DNA of 9,297 nucleotides, taken from the NCBI GenBank assembly GCA_900551645.1, contig URWP01000098.1:1-9297 (forward strand), in the 5' to 3' direction. The translations under genes were made by a program, and so were the position numbers. This DNA is from an uncultured Bacteroides sp. Its GTDB lineage: Bacteria > Bacteroidota > Bacteroidia > Bacteroidales > Bacteroidaceae. Under the pieces are notes generated by a model, which worked only from the letters and a program-made list of their open reading frames with translations, had not been told where the DNA came from and did not search any database. Of this stretch, positions 4,550 to 9,297 are shown one piece after another; positions within the stretch are counted from its first letter, which is position 1; the number at the start of each line of letters is the position of its first letter.

Positions 4550-7324
4550 ATGTCTGAAAGTAAATATATATCCATCAAGGGAGCCAGAGTCAATAACCTG
4601 AAGAATATCGATGTAGACATACCACGCAACAAACTGGTTGTTATCACCGGACTGTCCGGATCCGGCAAATCTTCTCTTGCCTTTGATACCCTGTATGCCG
4701 AAGGACAACGCCGCTACGTAGAAAGTCTGTCGGCTTACGCCCGTCAGTTTTTGGGCAGAATGAGTAAACCCGAATGCGATTTCATCAAAGGAATTCCCCC
4801 TGCAATAGCCATCGAACAGAAGGTTATCAGCCGTAACCCACGCTCTACAGTAGGAACTTCTACAGAAATCTATGAATACTTGCGTCTGCTTTTTGCCCGT
4901 GTGGGAAAGACTTATTCGCCGGTTAGCGGACAACTGGTCAAGAAAGACAGCCCGGAAGATATTGTCAACTGCATGCTTTCTTACCCGAAAGGTACCCGAT
5001 ATACAGTACTGACCCCCATTTTACCCCGTGAAGGACGTACAACCGCCGAACAGATAGAAATGGACATGAAACAAGGGTTTAATCGGCTGGAGGTGAATGG
5101 AGAAATAATCCGTATTGAGGAATACACCTACAATGCCCAAGATACCATTTATCTGCTGGTAGACCGTATGAGCTGTGACAATACCAAAGATGCCATGAGC
5201 CGCCTGACTGATTCGGCAGAAACAGCCATGTTCGAAGGCGACGGTGTCTGCCTGCTCCGCTTCTACCTGCCAGAAGGAACCACCCGCTTGCATTCTTTCA
5301 GTACTAAATTCGAAGCGGACGGCATCCATTTTGAAGAACCAACAGACCAGATGTTCTCATTCAACTCACCGGTAGGAGCCTGTCCTACCTGCGAAGGATT
5401 CGGCAAAATCATCGGTATAGATGAGCACCTCGTAATACCAAACCGGGCACTGAGTGTATATGATGGAGCCGTATTATGCTGGCGAGGAGAAAAGATGGGC
5501 GAATGGCTCACTGAATTCCTTCGGGAAGCTCCAGCCCACGACTTTCCAATATTTACTCCCTATTACGAACTGACACAGGAACAGAAAGATTATCTGTGGC
5601 ACGGACCACGCGAGAAAGTATGTATTGATTCTTTCTTCAAAATGCTGGAAGAAAACCAATACAAGATACAATACCGAGTCATGCTGGCCCGTTACCGAGG
5701 TAAAACCGTCTGTCCCACCTGCCACGGTAGCCGTCTGAAAAAAGAAGCTGATTATGTGAAAGTAGGCGGATGTAATATCTCCGAACTGGTAGAAATGCCT
5801 ATCTATCAGTTACAGGAGTTTTTCCGGAATCTGCAACTGGATGAACACGACACAGCCATCGCCCAACGCTTGTTGAACGAAATCAATAACCGGTTGAACT
5901 TCCTGCAGGATGTGGGTCTGGGCTATCTTACCTTGAACCGTCTCAGCAATACTCTTTCCGGTGGTGAAAGTCAACGTATCAACCTGGCTACATCGTTGGG
6001 AAGCAGTCTGGTAGGTTCCCTGTACATCCTTGATGAACCCAGTATCGGCCTGCATAGCCGTGATACTCACCGGTTGATTAAAGTGTTACGTCAACTCCAG
6101 CAATTGGGCAATACGGTAGTGGTAGTAGAACATGACGAAGAAATCATCCGTGCCGCTGACTACATCATCGACATCGGTCCGAAAGCTGGACGTCTGGGAG
6201 GAGAAATCGTCTACCAGGGCGATTTAAAGGATTTAAAGAAAGGTAGTAACAGTTACACCGTAAAATACCTGTTGGGCGAAGAAACCATCAGTCTGCCTGT
6301 CAGCCATCGTCCGTGGAACAACTACATCGGTATCAAGGGAGCTCGCGAAAACAACCTGAAAGGAATTGATGTACGCTTCCCGCTCAATGTGATGACCGTC
6401 GTCACCGGTGTAAGCGGTTCCGGGAAAAGTACGCTTGTTCGAGATGTCTTCTACAAGGCATTGAAACGGGAATACAGCGAAGCCAGCGACCGTCCCGGCG
6501 AATTCATTTCGTTGGAAGGCGATTTGAAAGCTGTCAAGGACATCGAATTTGTCGACCAGAATCCGATAGGCAAATCATCCCGAAGCAATCCGGTAACGTA
6601 TGTCAAGGCCTACGATGAAATCCGAAAACTGTTTGCCGACCAACCCCTGGCCAAACAGATGGGCTATACAGCCGGCTATTTTTCCTTCAATACAGAAGGA
6701 GGACGTTGTGAAGAATGTAAGGGAGAAGGTACGGTTACGGTAGAAATGCAGTTCATGGCTGATCTGGTACTGGAATGCGAATCCTGCCATGGCAAACGTT
6801 TCAAAACAGATACACTGGAAGTAAAATTCGAAGGAAAAAACATCTATGATATTCTGGAGATGACTGTCAACCAAGCCATCGAATTCTTTACCGAACACGG
6901 ACAGAAAAAGATTGTAAAGAAACTGTTGCCGTTACAGGATGTAGGTTTGGGATACATCAAATTGGGACAATCCTCCTCCACCCTGTCAGGCGGTGAAAAC
7001 CAGCGTGTGAAACTGGCCTATTTCCTAAGTATCGAAAAGTCACAGCCCACCATCTTCGTTTTCGACGAACCTACTACCGGCTTACATTTCCACGATATCA
7101 AGAAATTGTTGGAAGCTTTCGATGCCCTTATCAGCCGCGGACATACCATTGTCATCATCGAACACAATCTGGATGTCATCAAATGTGCAGACTATGTTAT
7201 CGATTTAGGACCGGAAGGAGGAGATAAAGGAGGTAATCTGGTCATAGCCGGTACACCGGAAGAAGTAGCACAATGTGCCGCCTCGTACACCGGCCAGTAC
7301 CTGAAAGAGAAAATGGGAGAATAG
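4550..7324 (+). CDS. uvrA: Excinuclease ABC subunit A (nucleotide excision repair)
   Basis: The product is 924 residues, near the usual UvrA length of about 940. UvrA dimers scan DNA for bulky lesions and load UvrB. Both ABC modules are intact. The first has Walker A GLSGSGKS (34-41), signature LSGGE (469-473) and Walker B LYILDEP (491-497). The second has Walker A GVSGSGKS (620-627), signature LSGGENQR and Walker B IFVFDEP. The C-terminal zinc finger is complete: C720-x2-C723, 19 residues, C743-x2-C746. The N-terminal zinc module is not: C278PTC281 is present, but the expected preceding CxxC about 20 residues earlier is replaced by a Cys-free stretch (FEADGIHFEEPTDQ). The ATG at 4550 was chosen because MSESKYISIKGARVNNLKN aligns with known UvrA starts. 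The open frame extends back to 4451, but that part is the 84-bp repeat containing the promoter. Bacteroidetes often have two UvrA paralogues; this may be the one lacking the first CxxC. Confidence 0.95.
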   Translation: MSESKYISIKGARVNNLKNIDVDIPRNKLVVITGLSGSGKSSLAFDTLYAEGQRRYVESLSAYARQFLGRMSKPECDFIKGIPPAIAIEQKVISRNPRSTVGTSTEIYEYLRLLFARVGKTYSPVSGQLVKKDSPEDIVNCMLSYPKGTRYTVLTPILPREGRTTAEQIEMDMKQGFNRLEVNGEIIRIEEYTYNAQDTIYLLVDRMSCDNTKDAMSRLTDSAETAMFEGDGVCLLRFYLPEGTTRLHSFSTKFEADGIHFEEPTDQMFSFNSPVGACPTCEGFGKIIGIDEHLVIPNRALSVYDGAVLCWRGEKMGEWLTEFLREAPAHDFPIFTPYYELTQEQKDYLWHGPREKVCIDSFFKMLEENQYKIQYRVMLARYRGKTVCPTCHGSRLKKEADYVKVGGCNISELVEMPIYQLQEFFRNLQLDEHDTAIAQRLLNEINNRLNFLQDVGLGYLTLNRLSNTLSGGESQRINLATSLGSSLVGSLYILDEPSIGLHSRDTHRLIKVLRQLQQLGNTVVVVEHDEEIIRAADYIIDIGPKAGRLGGEIVYQGDLKDLKKGSNSYTVKYLLGEETISLPVSHRPWNNYIGIKGARENNLKGIDVRFPLNVMTVVTGVSGSGKSTLVRDVFYKALKREYSEASDRPGEFISLEGDLKAVKDIEFVDQNPIGKSSRSNPVTYVKAYDEIRKLFADQPLAKQMGYTAGYFSFNTEGGRCEECKGEGTVTVEMQFMADLVLECESCHGKRFKTDTLEVKFEGKNIYDILEMTVNQAIEFFTEHGQKKIVKKLLPLQDVGLGYIKLGQSSSTLSGGENQRVKLAYFLSIEKSQPTIFVFDEPTTGLHFHDIKKLLEAFDALISRGHTIVIIEHNLDVIKCADYVIDLGPEGGDKGGNLVIAGTPEEVAQCAASYTGQYLKEKMGE

Positions 7325-7330
7325 CATCCA

Positions 7331-7912
7331 TCAACTGTTGCTGTCGGAAGCGGCACGAATACGACTCAAGGGAGAAAGCGTAATTCCCAGGTACGAAGCA
7401 ATAAATCCGAGATTGGTCCGTTGACAAACATAAGGGAACTGTTTCTGGAATTCTTCGTACCGCTCCTTGGCCGGAAGAGTCAACCGTTCCTTGTGGCTAC
7501 GGTGCAGACGCCTATATTCGTTCTGATGGATTACCCGACCCCAGTTACAGAACTCCAAGTTTGTTTCAAACAGACGGGTTAAATCCGTCAGTGCTATCCG
7601 GTAGGCCTCCACCTCTTCCAAGGTCTCTACAAACTCTTCACTTTTCTTCTGGTAATACAGTTCATCCATACTGAAAACAATCCCTCCTTCGCAAGAGAAC
7701 GAAGTGGTAATTTCTTCTCCATCTACCAACCAAAAAGAACGTGTCATTCCTTTCTCGATAAAATAAGCATATTTACAGAACCTGTTTTCCTGAATCAACT
7801 GATACCTTTTCGGGAAATGACACAAAGTGACACACTTCATCAACTCCTCTACCGTTTCATCGGATATAGGACACAAACTCCTCATGTGTTCGATTACAGT
7901 CTTCATAATCAT
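7331..7912 (-). CDS. Crp/Fnr-family transcriptional regulator (cyclic-nucleotide-binding-like domain plus short HTH)
   Basis: The product is 193 residues. Residues of about 20-120 form a cNMP-binding-type beta roll (KRYQLIQENRFCKYAYFIEKGMTRSF, then VDGEEITTSF), followed by a long connecting helix. A C-terminal helix-turn-helix around residues 163-187 (TNLGFIASYLGI...LSRIR) matches the compact Crp-type regulators common in Bacteroidetes. The usual cAMP-contacting residues are not evident, so the effector is unknown and may not be a nucleotide. The HTH turn reads ITLSPLSRIR where relatives usually have a proline directly after the threonine, and the tail is short and serine-rich. Two starts are possible, at 7912 and 7906. 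No TAnnTTTG box is seen in the 129-bp gap upstream, so the gene may depend on read-through from the TlpA-like gene. Its 3' end lies 6 bp from the convergent uvrA stop. Confidence 0.82.
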   Translation of the reverse strand: MIMKTVIEHMRSLCPISDETVEELMKCVTLCHFPKRYQLIQENRFCKYAYFIEKGMTRSFWLVDGEEITTSFSCEGGIVFSMDELYYQKKSEEFVETLEEVEAYRIALTDLTRLFETNLEFCNWGRVIHQNEYRRLHRSHKERLTLPAKERYEEFQKQFPYVCQRTNLGFIASYLGITLSPLSRIRAASDSNS

Positions 7913-7975
7913 TCAATCCATTTTCTGATTTTTGCCATTCGGTACAAATCGTTCCGTCAATACAACAATAAACGA

Positions 7976-8015
7976 TTATCACCCAAGTGAAAAACTTTTC
8001 GCACTTGGGTGATAA
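7976..8015. terminator. Perfect 14-bp inverted repeat between the TlpA-like gene and the Crp-type regulator (terminator, attenuator or operator)
   Basis: TTATCACCCAAGTG (7976-7989) is the exact reverse complement of 8002-8015, with a 12-nt loop. It starts 26 bp past the stop codon of the TlpA-like gene in the direction of its transcription, which suits a terminator or 3' stabilising hairpin. However, the sequence after the stem on the minus strand (TCGTTTATTG) has only a poor T-run. It also lies about 64 bp upstream of the regulator's start, where an operator or attenuator could sit. The structure is certain in the sequence; its role is not. Confidence 0.5.
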
Positions 8016-8041
8016 GATGTAAAGGAGAAATATATTCCCCA

Positions 8042-9043
8042 TTATTTCAATACTTCCGCCAATTTGGCATCCAAGGCTTCACCTTCCAGACCAGACGCCA
8101 GAATCACACCCTCCGGATTAATAAGATAATTCTTCGGAATCCACTTAATGACATACAAGTCGGCTACAGGAGTATTCCAACCCTGCAGGTCTGAGACATG
8201 TGTCCAAGTCAATCCATCTTTCTCAATAGCAGCTACCCAAGGTTCCTTTTTCCGGTCAAGTGAAACTCCCAACACAGTAAAATTCTTATCCTTGTATTTC
8301 TTGTAGGCAGCTACAATATTCGGATTCTCCTTACGGCAGTCCGGACACCAGGAAGCCCAAAAGTCCACCAGTACATACTTTCCTCTCAACGAAGATAAAC
8401 TGACCGGTTTTCCATCCGGATCATTCAAGGTAAAATCAGGAGCCGTTGCACCCACACGCAAGTTAACCAACCGTCCTAACAAGTCATCAATCTGTTTCAC
8501 ATATACTGTTGTATCCAATGAAGCATCGAACTTATCGCGGATAGCCTTCACTCCATCATAATCCATACGGGTAGCGAAGTTACGCATAAACAGGTACGCG
8601 CTTACCGGAGAAGCCGGATGTGCGGTAACCAGACTGTCAATGTCATAACCTTCCTCACCCACCAGTTTCTCGTTCTGAGCATAAACTTCATTGACAGAAG
8701 CACCTGTCAAATCCAGTTTCTTATTCATTTCATCCATCTTAGCCTGAATCTGTTCATTGCCTAAGAAAAATACCAACGGACGACGGTTTTCTTTTACAGT
8801 AGTCAATCCGTAGGCCATCGGTTCTGTCACTGTTCCTTCGAACATAAACTTACCGTTTTCGACAGCAGCCGAATCGACATCTACAAATGCTCCGTCCTGA
8901 TAACATTTCAAATAAACAGTTCCAGTAGTTACGTCCTTCACTTCTCCCTGAATGGTGTAACCGGTTTTCTTCTCTTGAGTACAAGCTACGGCTGCCAGCG
9001 CAACAGCCCCAGCCAGCATCAGATTCTTTACATGTAAAAACAT
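8042..9043 (-). CDS. TlpA-family thiol-disulfide oxidoreductase lipoprotein with N-terminal DUF4369-like domain
   Basis: The product is 333 residues. An N-terminal hydrophobic segment ends AAVAC with C21, which is consistent with a lipoprotein signal, although the -3 residue is Ala rather than the usual Leu or Val. Residues of about 28-115 (YTIQGEVKDV...GTVYLK...GKFMFEGTV) fit the DUF4369 beta-sandwich found fused to thioredoxins in Bacteroidetes. A helical linker follows, then a TlpA/AhpC-type thioredoxin fold from about residue 195 (GATAPDFTLNDPDGKPVSL) with active site W-C233-P-D-C236 and the following GVSLD strand. It is expected to act as a thiol-disulfide reductant in the periplasm, membrane-anchored. 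Partners such as cytochrome maturation or oxidative-damage repair cannot be told from the sequence. A near-perfect promoter lies directly upstream. The Crp-type regulator gene follows on the same strand. Confidence 0.92.
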   Translation of the reverse strand: MFLHVKNLMLAGAVALAAVACTQEKKTGYTIQGEVKDVTTGTVYLKCYQDGAFVDVDSAAVENGKFMFEGTVTEPMAYGLTTVKENRRPLVFFLGNEQIQAKMDEMNKKLDLTGASVNEVYAQNEKLVGEEGYDIDSLVTAHPASPVSAYLFMRNFATRMDYDGVKAIRDKFDASLDTTVYVKQIDDLLGRLVNLRVGATAPDFTLNDPDGKPVSLSSLRGKYVLVDFWASWCPDCRKENPNIVAAYKKYKDKNFTVLGVSLDRKKEPWVAAIEKDGLTWTHVSDLQGWNTPVADLYVIKWIPKNYLINPEGVILASGLEGEALDAKLAEVLK

Positions 9044-9068
9044 AATGATTCTTCTTTTAATTCCCGAA

Positions 9069-9099
9069 CAAAAGTAGCTAAAACAACTGATTAAACAAA
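9069..9099 (-). promoter_or_regulatory. Bacteroides-type promoter of the TlpA-like lipoprotein gene
   Basis: On the minus strand TTTG (9096-9099), a 19-bp spacer and TACTTTTG (9069-9076) match both the -33 and -7 consensus boxes exactly. The start codon is at 9043, leaving a leader of about 20 nt. Confidence 0.8.
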
Positions 9100-9138
9100 G
9101 GCTTGAAAAGAAAAAGAATAACCGTAGAGACTTGTCAG

Positions 9139-9170
9139 CTTGCTCGTTCCAAAAAAGAATCGTACTTTTG
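9139..9170 (+). promoter_or_regulatory. Bacteroides-type promoter of the right-edge gene
   Basis: CTTG (9139-9142), a 20-bp spacer and TACTTTTG (9163-9170) fit the -33/-7 pattern with one mismatch in the -33 box. The start codon follows at 9197, giving a leader of about 20 nt. The -7 octamer is the exact inverse of the one serving the divergent gene. Confidence 0.75.
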
Positions 9171-9196
9171 AATCATCAAAACAAATCAACCTGACC

Positions 9197-9297
9197 ATGC
9201 AAACAGAAACACTCATATCCTTATATGAATCGTTTACCGGAAGCCGGCCGGAACACGTAGAAGAACTGCCTGGAGCCGGTTCCAACCCGCGCTATTT
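9197..9297 (+). CDS. Probable phosphotransferase (APH-like) family protein, 3'-truncated by the window
   Basis: An open frame begins with ATG at 9197, directly behind a good promoter, and stays open for 33 codons to the window edge. The N-terminus (LISLYESFTGSRPEHVEELP, then GAGSNPRYF) resembles the start of Bacteroidetes aminoglycoside-phosphotransferase-fold proteins, where a GSNRxYF-type glycine-rich strand forms the beginning of the nucleotide-binding lobe. Some of these proteins are fused to a RapZ-like C-terminal domain, but that part is outside the window. Here Pro replaces the more usual Arg in the GSN(R)RYF string. The family call rests on a short segment and is tentative; that a gene starts here is much firmer. 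Confidence 0.6.
   Translation, partial: MQTETLISLYESFTGSRPEHVEELPGAGSNPRY

Noticed and set aside
4348..4668. Minus-strand open frame with a peptide repeated twice
   Set aside because: The repeated peptide is only the translation of the 84-bp DNA repeat (28 codons). The frame runs into uvrA antisense and has no family resemblance.
6222..6238. Short direct repeat GATTTAAAG within uvrA
   Set aside because: It encodes a DLKDLK stretch in the linker between ABC modules and is a trivial local duplication.
7942..7960. Possible -7 box for the Crp-type regulator around the CAAATCGT string
   Set aside because: It lacks the TA of TAnnTTTG on the minus strand and has no convincing -33 partner.
7857..8042. 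61-codon minus-strand frame spanning the gap between the TlpA-like gene and the regulator
   Set aside because: It crosses the inverted repeat and overlaps the regulator start in another frame. The translation has no family features and no promoter.

Overview
The window looks like an ordinary chromosomal segment of a Bacteroidales gut bacterium, probably Bacteroides or Phocaeicola. Three things point there. Promoters match the Bacteroides form (a -7 box TAnnTTTG with a TTG-containing -33 box 19-21 bp upstream). The protein families are typical of the phylum: a fused DAHP synthase-chorismate mutase, a DUF4369-TlpA lipoprotein, a GHL10 family 10 glycosylhydrolase and a small outer-membrane barrel ending in F. 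Shine-Dalgarno sequences are also largely absent.

Layout, left to right. Positions 1-1851 (+) hold the end of an aromatic amino-acid operon: a 5'-truncated bifunctional DAHP synthase/chorismate mutase followed by prephenate dehydrogenase. Together they supply the entry step of the shikimate pathway, the chorismate-to-prephenate step and the first tyrosine-specific step. A 13-bp perfect hairpin (1878-1909) closes this operon and also serves the convergent outer-membrane protein gene. Positions 1930-4238 (-) carry two envelope genes, the beta-barrel protein and the GHL10 glycosylhydrolase, each apparently with its own promoter.

Positions 4239-4549 form a 311-bp divergent intergenic region dominated by an 84-bp tandem duplication. 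Its second copy provides what looks like the promoter of uvrA (4550-7324, +). This UvrA keeps both ATPase modules and the C-terminal zinc finger but lacks the first CxxC of the N-terminal zinc module. uvrA runs convergently, with a 6-bp gap, into a small Crp/Fnr-type regulator gene (7331-7912, -). Upstream of the regulator on the same strand is a TlpA-like thiol-disulfide lipoprotein gene (8042-9043, -), with a perfect 14-bp inverted repeat between them. At the right edge a divergent gene starts at 9197 (+), probably a phosphotransferase-family protein, cut off after 33 codons.

I found no mobile element, CRISPR array, tRNA/rRNA or defence system, and nothing that amounts to a new multi-gene system. 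The most noteworthy items are the duplicated promoter-bearing repeat before uvrA, the altered zinc module of UvrA, and the unexplained inverted repeat between the TlpA-like gene and the regulator.
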